Positions 1-9,137 of a stretch of 38,050 bases of DNA are shown piece after piece. Origin of the DNA: Anaerolineae bacterium. GTDB taxonomy: Bacteria; Chloroflexota; Anaerolineae; Anaerolineales; E44-bin32. The number at the start of each line of letters is the position of its first letter. Within the stretch, counting starts at the first letter, position 1. The position numbers and the translations under genes were made by a program. Under the pieces are notes generated by a model. It saw nothing but the letters and a program-made list of their open reading frames with translations, was not told the origin of the DNA and searched no databases. The stretch covers positions 1 through 38,050 of the forward strand of contig JAUWHR010000060.1 in assembly GCA_030605795.1 (NCBI GenBank), read 5' to 3'.

Positions 1-23
1 CCCGCCAGACGCCAACGGTTTTT

Positions 24-100
24 GGGGGGGGGGGGGGCGCCCCCCCCACCCCCACATATACCCCTCCCCACTCCTCGAGGGTAGTTTTTTAGTGCACTCA
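24..100 (-). repeat. Dispersed palindromic repeat, copy 1 (right arm plus G/C-tract stem)
   Basis: Read on the minus strand, 49-100 nearly matches the other copies of the repeat: an end TGAGTGCACT, six A, an inner CCTCGAGGAGTGGGGAGG block, then TATATGTGGGGG. It differs from the 15296-15348 copy by one missing G after TGCACT and one substitution. The centre is a run of 14 G (24-37) facing C8-A-C5 (40-53), which can form a 14-bp stem with one mismatch. The left arm is mostly diverged; only a GCCAAC match (11-16) recalls the complete copy. It lies 40 bases downstream of the mfd stop. Confidence 0.75.
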
Positions 101-142
101 TAACAGAATTTATACACAAGCGGGTAATTGCGAGGGTAATAT

Positions 143-3100
143 TTATCGCCGGGTCTTATGTTCAGATAAGGTATTGAGGAGATCTATAAGGCGAGAGGTC
201 CAATCGGTATCCCCAGTCTGGGTCAGCCAAATGCCGCGTTTGCTGAGGCGTACATCTTTCCCTAGAGAGGGAATATCCAAACCAGTTCGCTCTTGTGGTA
301 ATTGTAAGAGGATCTGTTTATTTTCCATTGAGATCGCTTCAACGCCAGCTTTGGAGGCTAGGAGCCTAACCCTCAATTGATAAAATAAATTCTTAATTTC
401 CGGTGGCAGAGATCCGAATCTATCGACAAGTTCCTCAGCTAGGGATTCAATCCCCTCCATGGTCCGGACTTGCGCCATGCGTCGGTATAGTTGTAAACGC
501 AGGTCGCGGTTCGGTATATAGTCAGCGGGGATGGCGGAGGGTAGCGGCAGTTCGATAGTCGCCGGAAGTAGTTCCACCATTTTTGGTAAATTAAGCGGTT
601 CAGGGATTTCATGGTCGTAATCTGCTTTGAGGTACCGTACTGCCTTGGCTAGCAAGCGGGTGTATAGATGGAAGCCGATGGTGGTAATATGGCCGTGCTG
701 GCGAGTGCCGAGGATATCGCCTGCCCCTCTGATCTCCAGATCACGCATTGCGATTGCATAACCTGCTCCTAATTGTGCGTGTTCGGCGATCGTCTCCAAG
801 CGGTAAAGGGCTTCCTTTGTAGCCCTGAATCTTGGATGACGGAAAAAGTACGCATAACCTTGAGCAGTACCTCGACCGACACGTCCCCGTAATTGATAAA
901 GTTGAGCCAGACCAAACCTATCAGCTCTATCCACAATGAGCGTGTTTGCATTGGGAATATCGAGACCAGATTCGATAATGGACGTACTCAGCAATACATC
1001 AATCTCTCTGCTAGTGAATCGCTCCATCACCGAGGCCAGTTTTTGTTCAGGCATCTGACCATGAGCGACAGCCAAGCTGGCTTCAGGAACAAGGCGCTCG
1101 AGTCGCCGCCGCATAGCTTGGATCGTTTGCACTCGATTGTGAACGAAAAAGACCTGACCACTACGGCCCAGCTCGCGTAGCACAGCCTGTCGGATAAGAG
1201 AGGGGTCGTATGGGCCAACATGGGTGAAGACGGGCAGCCGGTCCTCAGGTGCGGAATTAATAGTAGAGATATCACGCGCTCCGGTAAGAGCCATATAAAA
1301 CGTACGGGGGATTGGGGTAGCGGTCAAGGTGAGGACATCGACCTCGGTTCTCATCTTCTTGAGATATTCTTTGTGGGTCACGCCGAAACGCTGCTCTTCG
1401 TCAATCACCAGCAAGCCGAGGTCCTTTAATCTTACGTCCCGCTGTAGCAGGCGGTGAGTGCCGATGACAATATCAATCTCACCCGAAGCTAGGCGTTGCA
1501 GGATATCTACGATTTCTCGCCGGCTCCGGAAGCGGGAGAGCATCTCCACCTCAACTGGAAACGCGGCCAGCCGCTGACGGAAGGTGTTGAAGTGCTGCTG
1601 GGCCAACACAGTGGTGGGAACGAGAATAGCGACCTGCATCCCATCCATGACTGCCTTGAAGGCTGCCCTTAGAGCGACCTCCGTTTTACCATAGCCGACA
1701 TCACCGCAAATTAGTCGGTCCATAGGTCGATTGCGCTCCATATCGCGCTTCACATCTTCCAGAGCTTGGAGTTGATCCAATGTCTCTTCGTAAGGGAAGG
1801 AGGCTTCAAGCTCCGCTTGCCACTGCGTGTCGGGTGAGAAGGCATGGCCGCGGATAGTCCGCCTTTGGGCATATAGCGCGAGAAGGTCGCGGGCGACCTG
1901 TTCTACGGCTTTGGTTGCGGTTACTATAGCCTGCTCCCACTCTTGAGTGCCTAATCGCGAGGGTTTGGGTTGCGAGCCATCAGTACCAACATAGCGCGTG
2001 ATTCGGTCGGCTTGATGGATAGGGACATATAATTGATCCCCACCGTCATACTCAATTAGCAGAAACTCACGTTGCAGACCGTCGAGCGTACGCTCTACCA
2101 ACCCATTGAAGCATCCGATTCCATAGTCGATATGAACGACCCAGTCGCCGGTATGCAGGTCCGCGTAAGCTGATTCTGGGGCAGCAGCAACTCGGTGACG
2201 GCGAGGGCGAGGTCGAGGTTTAGCCCATCCGAAAACCTCAGTGTCGGTCAATAGGTGAATACGTTCCCCATCTGGTAGGTCAAGTACCCATCCTTCAGAT
2301 AGCGCGCCGTGAACGAAGTGGAGATCACCCGGCGTAAGTTTGACCGGTAGCTCCTCTAATACGGGACGCGGCATATCGGTTTCCGACCAGAGTTCAGACA
2401 GGCGTGGCGCCTGCCGGCTGACGACCACAACCTTATCGTGGCTTAGAATCCTTTCGACCAGATGATCCATCAAAGGACGCAATTGACCGCCGAAGCGAGG
2501 ACCGGGAGCAAACGAGTCAGCCAACCGGATCTCATCATGGTGGATCTTGGATATGCTGCCCAGATCGATGGATTGGCGTTCTGAGAGCGCATCATTCAGT
2601 TCTACCAGGGTGAGATAGGGTAGTGGAAAATCCTCAGGTAGTAGATCCGCCTGAATCTGATCTTCCCTCAAGGCGACGGCCTGCTCCTCAATCTCGCTCA
2701 TGGCGTCTTCAATTGCCACCTGGTCGTCGAGCAATACGATCGCATCAGGTGGGAGGAAGTCGAGCAATCCTGTGGATACTGGGTTCATCCAGGGAAGGAA
2801 AAATTCAAACAGAGAATCACGGGCCGGCCCGTGGAGTGGATCGTCCGGGGGAAGGAGGTCATCCCAGGATTGCTGATAGAGGTGGGGAAGCCCTTCACGC
2901 GCCGGTGTGAGGCGCACAATCTGTATGTTTCCGGTAGATCGTTGTGAAGTGGGGTCGAAGAGTCGCAGGGATTCGAGTTTATCTCCGATGAACTCGAATC
3001 GTACTGGTTGGAGTTCGGCTGGTGGCCATAGGTCGAGGATCCCTCCTCGGCGGCTGAATTGTCCAGGTTCAGTAACCAGGCTGGTATGCGTATAGCCATT

Positions 3101-3625
3101 GTTTACAAGCAGATTGACGAGCCGGTTGAATTGATAGGCTCCACCAGATTTTAGCTGGCGAGAGTTGGCAAGAAAAGTTCGAGGTGAAATGGTGTGGGTC
3201 ATCGTGGCTCGGATAGACGCCAGGATCAGTAAAGGGCGAGTTGGTGATGAGGAGTTGGGCCCTGCGGGTTGTCGGTCAGCAGTAAGTTTAGCAAGGGTGG
3301 TCACACGGTGGCGAAGAGTGCTTGGATTCCATGGGGCTCGCTCGTAAAACAAGGGGTTAGGATTGGGGAAGGTCAGTATGCGTAATTCTGGATCCCAGGC
3401 GGGAATTTCTTCTGCCAAAGTAAGCAATTGATCGGCGCGCGGGAGGAGCAGTAACACTGGGCGCTGTAGGTCTCGGGTTAAGGCTGCGGCCAGTGCCGGG
3501 CGTGTGGCACGTGGCATGTGAAGGGCAAGGGGGAAGGATCGGTCACTAGTAAGAGATTGGCACAGCCTAACATAATCTGGGAGTGAACGAATGCAATCGA
3601 GCAGGGGGGAGAGATCCATTGTCAT
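143..3625 (-). CDS. mfd: Transcription-repair coupling factor Mfd
   Basis: Mfd is a DNA translocase that removes RNA polymerase stalled at lesions and recruits UvrA for transcription-coupled repair. At about 1160 residues the length is normal for the family. The UvrB-like N-terminal module is followed by the CarD-like RNA polymerase interaction domain near residues 490-550 ([15 protein letters not shown]). The helicase motor carries Walker [10 protein letters not shown] near residue 640 and the DEEQ box (VIDEEQRFG) near 740. The C-terminal TRCF domain follows, with motor motifs such as QLRGRVGRG before it. The chosen ATG at 3625 overlaps the pth stop as ATGA; an in-frame ATG at 3619 is also possible. 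It is the last gene of a three-gene minus-strand operon. Identification is secure; only the exact start is uncertain. Confidence 0.97.
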   Translation of the reverse strand: MTMDLSPLLDCIRSLPDYVRLCQSLTSDRSFPLALHMPRATRPALAAALTRDLQRPVLLLLPRADQLLTLAEEIPAWDPELRILTFPNPNPLFYERAPWNPSTLRHRVTTLAKLTADRQPAGPNSSSPTRPLLILASIRATMTHTISPRTFLANSRQLKSGGAYQFNRLVNLLVNNGYTHTSLVTEPGQFSRRGGILDLWPPAELQPVRFEFIGDKLESLRLFDPTSQRSTGNIQIVRLTPAREGLPHLYQQSWDDLLPPDDPLHGPARDSLFEFFLPWMNPVSTGLLDFLPPDAIVLLDDQVAIEDAMSEIEEQAVALREDQIQADLLPEDFPLPYLTLVELNDALSERQSIDLGSISKIHHDEIRLADSFAPGPRFGGQLRPLMDHLVERILSHDKVVVVSRQAPRLSELWSETDMPRPVLEELPVKLTPGDLHFVHGALSEGWVLDLPDGERIHLLTDTEVFGWAKPRPRPRRHRVAAAPESAYADLHTGDWVVHIDYGIGCFNGLVERTLDGLQREFLLIEYDGGDQLYVPIHQADRITRYVGTDGSQPKPSRLGTQEWEQAIVTATKAVEQVARDLLALYAQRRTIRGHAFSPDTQWQAELEASFPYEETLDQLQALEDVKRDMERNRPMDRLICGDVGYGKTEVALRAAFKAVMDGMQVAILVPTTVLAQQHFNTFRQRLAAFPVEVEMLSRFRSRREIVDILQRLASGEIDIVIGTHRLLQRDVRLKDLGLLVIDEEQRFGVTHKEYLKKMRTEVDVLTLTATPIPRTFYMALTGARDISTINSAPEDRLPVFTHVGPYDPSLIRQAVLRELGRSGQVFFVHNRVQTIQAMRRRLERLVPEASLAVAHGQMPEQKLASVMERFTSREIDVLLSTSIIESGLDIPNANTLIVDRADRFGLAQLYQLRGRVGRGTAQGYAYFFRHPRFRATKEALYRLETIAEHAQLGAGYAIAMRDLEIRGAGDILGTRQHGHITTIGFHLYTRLLAKAVRYLKADYDHEIPEPLNLPKMVELLPATIELPLPSAIPADYIPNRDLRLQLYRRMAQVRTMEGIESLAEELVDRFGSLPPEIKNLFYQLRVRLLASKAGVEAISMENKQILLQLPQERTGLDIPSLGKDVRLSKRGIWLTQTGDTDWTSRLIDLLNTLSEHKTRR

Positions 3626-4212
3626 TCTGAAGGTGAGTTGCAGTAAGTCATCGCCGCTTGAATGCCTTCCCGAATGAAGAGACGGATACAATCGACCGCT
3701 CCAACTAGGCTCACTTCTAGCATTTGGAGCTCAACCTGGCTGAATTTTTGAAGTACGTAATCAGCCGGATCCATCTCGCCTGGCGGGCGGCCGATACCAA
3801 TGCGTAATCTAGTAAAAGCCTTAGTACCCAGGTTTTCGAAAATCGACTGCATTCCTTTATGGCCGGCAGAGCCGCCGGCCGGTCGGAGTCGAATTGTGCC
3901 GGAGGGCAAATCGAGGTCGTCATATGCGACTATCAGGTCGGATGTTGATATGCGATAGTAACGTGTCAGCGGTCCGACCGAGCGGCCGACGAGATTCATA
4001 AACGTTTGTGGTTTGGCGAGGATGATCTTGTTACCCTCGAAAGGACCATCTGTGACAAGAGCCGAAAACTGATGTCGCGAGAATTCGAAGCCTAGTTCAG
4101 CCGCCAACTGGTCGAGAAACATGAAACCGACATTGTGCCGGTTTAGGTGATATTCTTTCCCCGGGTTACCGAGGCCGACGATTAGGTAGGTTACCGTCTG
4201 CCTCCTATTCAT
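3622..4212 (-). CDS. pth: Peptidyl-tRNA hydrolase
   Basis: Pth cleaves the ester bond of peptidyl-tRNAs released by stalled ribosomes and so recycles tRNA. The 196-residue product begins MNRRQTVTYLIVGLGNPG and has the family landmarks: Asn in GLGNPG, catalytic His in NRHNVGF, Asn in TFMNLVG, and Asp in YDDLDLP. The frame stays open for 46 codons upstream, but the ATG at 4212 fits the family N-terminus and overlaps the upstream gene's stop as ATGA. The end overlaps mfd as ATGA as well, so the three genes are very probably translationally coupled. In Bacillus-type genomes pth also sits between the L25 gene and mfd; here rplY lies just across a divergent promoter. Confidence 0.96.
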   Translation of the reverse strand: MNRRQTVTYLIVGLGNPGKEYHLNRHNVGFMFLDQLAAELGFEFSRHQFSALVTDGPFEGNKIILAKPQTFMNLVGRSVGPLTRYYRISTSDLIVAYDDLDLPSGTIRLRPAGGSAGHKGMQSIFENLGTKAFTRLRIGIGRPPGEMDPADYVLQKFSQVELQMLEVSLVGAVDCIRLFIREGIQAAMTYCNSPSE

Positions 4213-4895
4213 CGCCGCCATCGTCTTTTTCTTCCACGCCCCTTTTCTGAACGCCAGTGTAGGTGCCGCATACGAAGGGTAGCCCAGTGAAATTGTAGGA
4301 ATCGGCGAACGATGATGAATCCGCCCAATGACAACAAGCCCACCAAACATACGATCCCTCCGATGAAAAATGCCCGCAGTACGCGAGACAACCCGATATT
4401 ACTGGAAGAGGGGATTTGTGTTGGAAGAGGGGTGTCAGCAGGTATAACCGGACTGGGGCTGAGTAGCGCTGCCGGTTTCGTGGCGGCGGGTGTTTCGGTA
4501 GGGGTGGTGTTACGAATCCTAAGGTCGCTGACGACAGCTTCCAGCGACTTTCCGTTCTCTAACCAAACTATCAATCGTAGTTGATAATTACCATCCGTGA
4601 TTCCTGTAGTATCCCAGATGCCGAGCCTGCCATCGGTAATCGGTGTTTGAATAGGTTGCATGATAGGGAACCATGTATCGGATGGGTTAGGCTGGTAAGC
4701 AAAGGAAATTTCATAGTAAACAAAGGATGGATGAGCCGCAGAGCCCTCGATGGTGATCAGACCGAAAATAGCCTCACCCGGTTGGGGGCGGGTGACGTCG
4801 GCATAGCCCGGCGCCTGGGCTACCGCTGAGGATGGCATTACGATTGCGACGAGAATTATAGAAGTGCATATGATAGATCGCAGACGCGAGGACAC
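4209..4895 (-). CDS. Secreted, membrane-anchored hypothetical protein
   Basis: No specific function is recognised. The frame extends to a TTG at 4925, but the GTG at 4895 is preferred: AGGAG (4908-4904) sits 8 bases upstream, and translation then starts MSSRLRSIICTSIILVAIVM, a good signal peptide ending near AVAQA. The mature part (about residues 30-130) looks like a beta-sandwich domain (RPQPGEAIFGLITIEGSA, WDTTGITDGNYQLRLIVW), as seen in Ig-like or Big domains that describe a conformational ligand or wall contact. A Thr/Pro/Ser-rich linker, one transmembrane helix (GGIVCLVGLLSLGGFIIV) and a very basic cytoplasmic tail (GRGRKRRWRR) follow. It is the first gene of the operon with pth and mfd, joined by an ATGA overlap. 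Confidence 0.8.
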   Translation of the reverse strand: MSSRLRSIICTSIILVAIVMPSSAVAQAPGYADVTRPQPGEAIFGLITIEGSAAHPSFVYYEISFAYQPNPSDTWFPIMQPIQTPITDGRLGIWDTTGITDGNYQLRLIVWLENGKSLEAVVSDLRIRNTTPTETPAATKPAALLSPSPVIPADTPLPTQIPSSSNIGLSRVLRAFFIGGIVCLVGLLSLGGFIIVRRFLQFHWATLRMRHLHWRSEKGRGRKRRWRR

Positions 4896-4931
4896 GGTAG
4901 GCGCTCCTGAGATGGGAATTTGCAATTTATT

Positions 4932-4960
4932 AGTTTAACATGCCAGTCATTATGGGTCAA
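4932..4960 (-). promoter_or_regulatory. Promoter for the anchored protein-pth-mfd operon
   Basis: On the minus strand TTGACC (4960-4955) and TAAACT (4937-4932) are separated by 17 bases, a good sigma-70 pattern. The predicted transcription start is near 4925, giving a leader of about 30 bases before the GTG at 4895. Its -35 box is one arm of the palindrome GTCAAC-GCACG-GTTGAC shared with the divergent promoter. Confidence 0.6.
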
Positions 4961-4967
4961 CGCACGG

Positions 4968-4996
4968 TTGACGTACGAGGCAACAATCGGTAGAAT
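4968..4996 (+). promoter_or_regulatory. Promoter for the 5071 gene (divergent)
   Basis: TTGACG (4968-4973) and TAGAAT (4991-4996) are separated by exactly 17 bases. The predicted start is near 5003, about 68 bases before the ATG at 5071. The -35 box is back to back with that of the minus-strand promoter, so RNA polymerase would compete for overlapping DNA. Confidence 0.6.
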
Positions 4997-5070
4997 TCAT
5001 AACAGAAATGACGGGACGTCCCCTACGACCTAGGGAGGCGACCCTATTTTTCTTGGTAAGCGAGGTAGAA

Positions 5071-5556
5071 ATGGATAAGACCGTTGCAAACCTTCCGCAG
5101 GAAGAGATAAAGGCTGAGGTCATCAATCTCAGTGGCGGCATAATCGACACCGTCGAAGCTGAAACAGTCCATATCACACAGGGAGGCGCCAACCGGATTG
5201 TGGCATCACAGGTTGAATTACGCCAAGGAGGAGCAGCTGCGATCCATGGCGAAATCGTCCAGGTGCATCAAGGCGCGGTGATCGCGGTGCGAGGGGGTGA
5301 GGTCTTGCTAGAAGACGGCAGCGCTGGTGCGGTCATGGCTGATGAATTATGCATGACGGGATCACGAGTAGGCGTAGCGATCGCTGGACAGGTCGATATG
5401 GAGAATAGCAACACGGTGATCTTGCTAGCACGTGAAGTTCATGGGTCGGTTGAGACAGTGCTTGATACCAGAGGCGCACTGCTAGCGGGTTTGGTATCAG
5501 GTGTTTGTGTCGGATTGGTCTTATCCGTTTTTAAAATGCTAACTCGGCGTCGGTAA
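5071..5556 (+). CDS. Beta-helix-like hypothetical protein with C-terminal membrane segment
   Basis: Not assignable to a named family with certainty. The 161-residue protein is built of short repeating strands with alternating hydrophobic residues and glycine turns (GGAAAIHGEIVQVHQGAV, GGEVLLEDGSAGAVMADEL). This suggests a small beta-solenoid, a fold also used by bactofilins and other polymer-forming proteins. A hydrophobic segment near residues 138-156 (LLAGLVSGVCVGLVLSVF) precedes a basic end (TRRR), so it is probably a tail-anchored membrane protein. The ATG at 5071 is preferred over one at 5008 because GAGGT lies just upstream and the solenoid pattern starts soon after. It has its own promoter and precedes rplY by 82 bases; a weak hairpin at 5563-5579 may separate them. 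Confidence 0.7.
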   Translation: MDKTVANLPQEEIKAEVINLSGGIIDTVEAETVHITQGGANRIVASQVELRQGGAAAIHGEIVQVHQGAVIAVRGGEVLLEDGSAGAVMADELCMTGSRVGVAIAGQVDMENSNTVILLAREVHGSVETVLDTRGALLAGLVSGVCVGLVLSVFKMLTRRR

Positions 5557-5638
5557 ACAACGCCACCGGTCCTACTGGTGAGCTTGAAGGAGCGAGGTTA
5601 ACCCGACGTGGGTGATGGGTGTTCAGGAGGAATGAAAG

Positions 5639-6310
5639 GTGAGTGAACTTATATTAAATGCAGAGCGTAGAGCAGCGACCGGAAAGAAGGTCAAGGCACT
5701 TCGTCGACAGGGCTTCTTGCCGGCTGTGCTATACGGCACAGGGATCGAGTCCATCCCGATCAAACTTGATTTGAAAGAGGCGAGTAAGGTGATTTCGGCT
5801 GCTGGTGGCTCTACCGTGGTGTCGCTTAAGGTAGGCAAGAAGACACATCAGGTGCTCGTGCGCGACATCCAACGCCATGTCATCCGCCGAGATTTGCTAC
5901 ATGTAGATTTGCTTAAAATAGCCATGGACATTGCCATCCGCACAGAAGTTCCGGTGGTATTTGTGGGGGAGTCTCCAGCAGTAAGAGATCTTGGAGGGTT
6001 GCTTGTCACCGAATTGTTTGAGATCGAGGTTGAGTCATTACCAGCCTTTTTGCCGGATCGCATAACGATTGATCTGGAACCTCTTGCAGAAATCAATGAC
6101 ACGATCACCGTCGGGGATCTATCCTTTGGGGAGGGTGTGGAGGCTATAAACAGCCCAGACGAGGTCATTACTCGGGTGATCTATCAGGCTGAAGAGGAGA
6201 TCGAAGAAGAAGAGGAACTGGAAGAAGTTATCTCAGTCGAAGTGGAACCCGAGGTAGTCGAGCGCGGCAAGCGTGAAGAAGAAGAGGGGGAGGTCACAAA
6301 ATCGGAATAG
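5639..6310 (+). CDS. rplY: Ribosomal protein L25 (Ctc/TL5 type)
   Basis: L25 binds 5S rRNA in the large ribosomal subunit. The N-terminal domain is clear (ELILNAERRAATGKKVKALR, then GFLPAVLYGTG). The second TL5/Ctc domain with the conserved VPV...GESPAVRDLGGLL segment follows, making the long 223-residue form. Translation starts at a GTG preceded by AGGAGG (5625-5630) with 8 bases spacing. The last 45 residues are an unusually glutamate-rich tail (EEEIEEEEELEEV and EEEEGE). The gene ends 11 bases from the convergent Nudix gene. L25 genes are often linked to pth, as here across the divergent promoter. Confidence 0.95.
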   Translation: MSELILNAERRAATGKKVKALRRQGFLPAVLYGTGIESIPIKLDLKEASKVISAAGGSTVVSLKVGKKTHQVLVRDIQRHVIRRDLLHVDLLKIAMDIAIRTEVPVVFVGESPAVRDLGGLLVTELFEIEVESLPAFLPDRITIDLEPLAEINDTITVGDLSFGEGVEAINSPDEVITRVIYQAEEEIEEEEELEEVISVEVEPEVVERGKREEEEGEVTKSE

Positions 6311-6321
6311 AATCTTCTTTG

Positions 6322-6903
6322 CTATTCATGCGGCTCACGCAGCAACTCAAGCAGGCCGAGGGTGATCCGGGCTGTGGCGCCCCAAATTATTTCACCCTCA
6401 TAGGGTCGGAAGAAATGGATGGGTATACTTGGACTTGGGATCGGCGGCTGCCATTGACGAATTTCGAGATTGCTAGGGTCAGCCAGCCATTCTATCGGGA
6501 CACCGAAAACAACAGCCACCTCTTCCCGATTTAAGCGCAGTTTGTATGGCCATGGTATCGTGCCCACAACTGGTGAGATGATAAATTGGGTGGTTGTAAG
6601 AAACGAAGCCATGGTGCCTAGAATTTGTACATCTTCCGCTCGAATCCCTATCTCCTCTTCAGCCTCGCGCAGCGCAGCTTGTTCGGGGCCCTCGTCATGA
6701 GCCTCGATCAGACCACCTGGGAAAGAGACCTGACCGCGGTGGTCTTCAACCGAATCAGTTCGGCGTGTGAAAAGCACATTCCATACATCGCCCTGCTTAT
6801 ATAATGGCACCAGTACAGCCGCCGGGCGCGCCTCCCACTTCGACCGCGTCTCAGACAGTCGGTGGGTCAGTCGTTGACGCAATAAATCCGGTAGGTCTAA
6901 CAT
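6322..6903 (-). CDS. Nudix hydrolase, CoA pyrophosphatase type (NudL/NUDT7-like)
   Basis: The 193-residue protein carries the Nudix box (GGLIEAHDEGPEQAALREAE then EEIGI), which binds the metal and cleaves nucleoside diphosphates linked to another group. Just before it, LFTRRTDSVEDHRGQVSFPG matches the extra signature of the CoA pyrophosphatase group (LLTxRS...GxVxFPGG). Members hydrolyse CoA or acyl-CoA to acyl-phosphopantetheine and 3',5'-ADP. The substrate is inferred from family signature only. The start is an ATG 9 bases after the stop of the upstream zinc-ribbon gene, so the two are probably cotranscribed. It converges on rplY. Confidence 0.88.
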   Translation of the reverse strand: MLDLPDLLRQRLTHRLSETRSKWEARPAAVLVPLYKQGDVWNVLFTRRTDSVEDHRGQVSFPGGLIEAHDEGPEQAALREAEEEIGIRAEDVQILGTMASFLTTTQFIISPVVGTIPWPYKLRLNREEVAVVFGVPIEWLADPSNLEIRQWQPPIPSPSIPIHFFRPYEGEIIWGATARITLGLLELLREPHE

Positions 6904-6912
6904 AGAGGGGGA

Positions 6913-7509
6913 TTAGCTCGTAGCTTCCAGAAGGCTGCCGCAATAGACGCAACTCGGGTGATGCTCGTCGACCCACTCCACCTCATCGGGCCTTACATTA
7001 CCGCCACAGTAAGCACATTTGGCTGGCAAACGGGGCTGACTCCTTGGACCAGGGGCTGCTTCCAGAGAGAGCCCATGGGCAGCCAGGATCTCTTGGATTT
7101 CAGTCTCAATCGCCTTAGCTTGTTCTGTGAGCCCGCGGTTGTGCATTTCAGTGATGATGCGATGGCATACGACCGGCAAGCGTCGAAATTGCCCCATTTT
7201 CCCCATCAATTTCAAACCATCTCGCAATCGTTGGACGCCCCTCTCTGCTTCATCGGCATCTATCCAAGCTCGACCGGCTTGTAGATAAAGTTGCGGCGTT
7301 CGTGGGATGCCATGTTTGGATGCGTCCTCGGCCAACTCATCGAAGATGGCGGCTGCTTGAGCTGCTTTTCCCTGCGCCATCAACTCATGGGCTCGCTTTA
7401 AGCTGCGAATTGCCTTGCGGGCAGCAGGAGGGAGGTCTCGTGGATGGCGCCAGCCGGGTGGGAGAGGTCGCCTGCGCTGAGTGAAGGGTCGTCTCTGGAA
7501 TATTTGCAT
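6913..7509 (-). CDS. Helical-repeat protein with C-terminal zinc ribbon
   Basis: No named function is recognised. The start is basic (RRPFTQRRRPLPPGWRHPR). Residues about 30-150 form paired helices that resemble TPR units (AHELMAQGKAAQAAAIFDEL, LYLQAGRAWIDADEAERGV). The C-terminus holds two CxxC knuckles, CAYCGG and CVYCG, about 20 residues apart, which should bind one zinc. The ATG at 7509 is preferred; a GTG at 7530 is in frame and would add seven residues (MQIKKII), and the choice is uncertain. Position between the tRNA methyltransferase and the Nudix gene suggests cotranscription, not a specific role. A scaffold or adaptor is plausible. Confidence 0.7.
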   Translation of the reverse strand: MQIFQRRPFTQRRRPLPPGWRHPRDLPPAARKAIRSLKRAHELMAQGKAAQAAAIFDELAEDASKHGIPRTPQLYLQAGRAWIDADEAERGVQRLRDGLKLMGKMGQFRRLPVVCHRIITEMHNRGLTEQAKAIETEIQEILAAHGLSLEAAPGPRSQPRLPAKCAYCGGNVRPDEVEWVDEHHPSCVYCGSLLEATS

Positions 7510-7555
7510 TATGATCTTCTTTATTTGCACCTCAATTGCACAGTATAGATGAAGT

Positions 7556-8386
7556 TTATTGTTCGGGTTTCGCCTGGGTAAAATCCGCGTTACTCGCGTC
7601 GGTCTCCAGTTGAGGTTCTGGTATGATTGCTCGGGCGAATACTAAATAACCTGTGTGAGCGACCATCCGGTCGGTTGGGCGAAGCCGCTCCGGCACGGGC
7701 TTATAGAAGCGTAAAAATATCTCACAGACCTCCATCAGGGCGAAGCTGTTGCGCTGAAGAGCATAAAGAAGAGCGCTCACTTGGTTGGCGGTGGGCAGGA
7801 TTGAACCAAATGTCCCACCATTGCAGAGTGCAACCCGTGCTTGGGGCAAGTATATTTGGGGGGAGGGAAGGTCCAAGAAGAGTGCATCGACTTCTGTCTC
7901 ATCAAAGCCCTCGGCAATGTCGTGCAGGCGAAACTCCACTTGTCCTTCTAGCCCAACTCGCTTGAGGTTACGGTGAGCAAGCGCCTGCATGTCCTCCCGT
8001 CTATCGTATGAAATTACCTTTCCCTGCGGGCCTACCATCCAGGCCAGGGCGGTTGTCAGGGCACCAGAGCCCGTTCCAGCCTCGACGACTGTCTTTCCAG
8101 GTCCAATCGACAGACGGAGAAGAATGTAACCGATGTCCTTAGGGAAGATGATTTGTGAGCGTCGCTTGATATTGAGCAACAGGTCTTTGAGCGTTGGCTC
8201 GAGGAGGTAATAACGTTTACCCAGATGGCTCCTGATCTCGGATCCCCAGGGGATACCGATCAAGTCGTCATGCTGAAGGACCCCATGATGGGTTTGGAGA
8301 TCTTTCCCCGTTTCCAGGCGAAGGAAGAAACGTTTCTGATCGTGGGCGACAAGCATTGCTAGATCGCCAGTGCGGGTACTCCTCAA
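7556..8386 (-). CDS. trmI: tRNA (adenine-N1-)-methyltransferase, TrmI family
   Basis: TrmI uses S-adenosylmethionine to make m1A58 in the T-loop of tRNA, a stabilising mark. Evidence includes the N-terminal OB-like part (FFLRLETGKDLQTHHGVLQH with HDDLIG), the LEPTLKDLLLNIKRRSQIIF linker, the class I SAM motif VVEAGTGSGALTTALA, and the DALFLDLPSP motif. The length of 276 is usual. The start is a TTG at 8386 with GGAGG five bases upstream; the only nearby ATG (8356) has no Shine-Dalgarno site and would cut into the conserved N-terminus. It is followed 25-46 bases later by the zinc-ribbon gene. Confidence 0.92.
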   Translation of the reverse strand: MRSTRTGDLAMLVAHDQKRFFLRLETGKDLQTHHGVLQHDDLIGIPWGSEIRSHLGKRYYLLEPTLKDLLLNIKRRSQIIFPKDIGYILLRLSIGPGKTVVEAGTGSGALTTALAWMVGPQGKVISYDRREDMQALAHRNLKRVGLEGQVEFRLHDIAEGFDETEVDALFLDLPSPQIYLPQARVALCNGGTFGSILPTANQVSALLYALQRNSFALMEVCEIFLRFYKPVPERLRPTDRMVAHTGYLVFARAIIPEPQLETDASNADFTQAKPEQ

Positions 8387-8489
8387 GTTATCCTCCGAGA
8401 ATTGGTCTCAAACACTCCAGTGCGATCTTACGATCAGGGTGAAGTACATTCTAAGCCTGTGAGACGGATGGTGCAAACCCGTTTTAGGA

Positions 8490-9137
8490 TTAGTGTTTAC
8501 GCGCTACAATACGCAGCACGACAGCTCTTTCTTGCTGCACGTAATCGAGACGGGAGTGAAACCCCATGCGCTTTAAGGGTTCGGACCAATCATCTCCTGG
8601 TTCACCTGTCTGACCGGTGATTCGATATAGCCAAGCGGCGAAACGATCTGGGATGCTCTTCCCGGTGATATGTACGGTACAAACGATAATAAAAACCCCG
8701 CCAGACCTCAGGATGCGCCGTACTTCGGATAAGGTGTCTGGATCAAAGATGTACTCGCTGGGAAAAGTTGATAGCACACAGGAGAAATGACCGCTAGGAA
8801 GGGGTAAGTGCTGCACAAGCGATCGGATCACATTTGGTCGATAACCGTTTTGCCTTAGACGTCGGGCAGTAATTCGCCCCATCTGGATTGATGAGTCAAC
8901 TCCGATAATTTTTCGCTCATGCTGGGCTAATGTTAGTAATAAATGACCAGGACCATGCCCCACTTCGAGCAAATCACCATTGGGGAGGACTTCTATTGCG
9001 GCTGATTGCCAGGTTTTCCATTGGCCCATTGAGGTTGTCCAGGCAACCAGGTCATAAGCCCACGCAAATTTTGTATATAGATGCTTGAAGAATAGACGTA
9101 GCAGATTCTTCAGGAACTTACCGGCGGTCGGTTCCAT
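8490..9137 (-). CDS. Class I SAM-dependent methyltransferase
   Basis: A 215-residue UbiE/Methyltransf_11-like enzyme. The SAM-binding motif I is LLEVGHGPGHLLLTLA, motif II includes IIGVDSSIQM, and motif post-I/III are seen in HLPLPSGHFSCVLSTFP and EVRRILRSGGVFIIV. The N-terminus KHLYTKFAWAYDLVAW is typical of a group that methylates small or lipid-like substrates, but the substrate cannot be read from sequence. The chosen ATG overlaps the end of the upstream deacetylase gene by 28 bases, which is rather long; a later start is possible. It is the last gene of the mgtE-kinase-deacetylase run, so a lipid or envelope substrate is a reasonable guess. Confidence 0.8.
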   Translation of the reverse strand: MEPTAGKFLKNLLRLFFKHLYTKFAWAYDLVAWTTSMGQWKTWQSAAIEVLPNGDLLEVGHGPGHLLLTLAQHERKIIGVDSSIQMGRITARRLRQNGYRPNVIRSLVQHLPLPSGHFSCVLSTFPSEYIFDPDTLSEVRRILRSGGVFIIVCTVHITGKSIPDRFAAWLYRITGQTGEPGDDWSEPLKRMGFHSRLDYVQQERAVVLRIVARKH

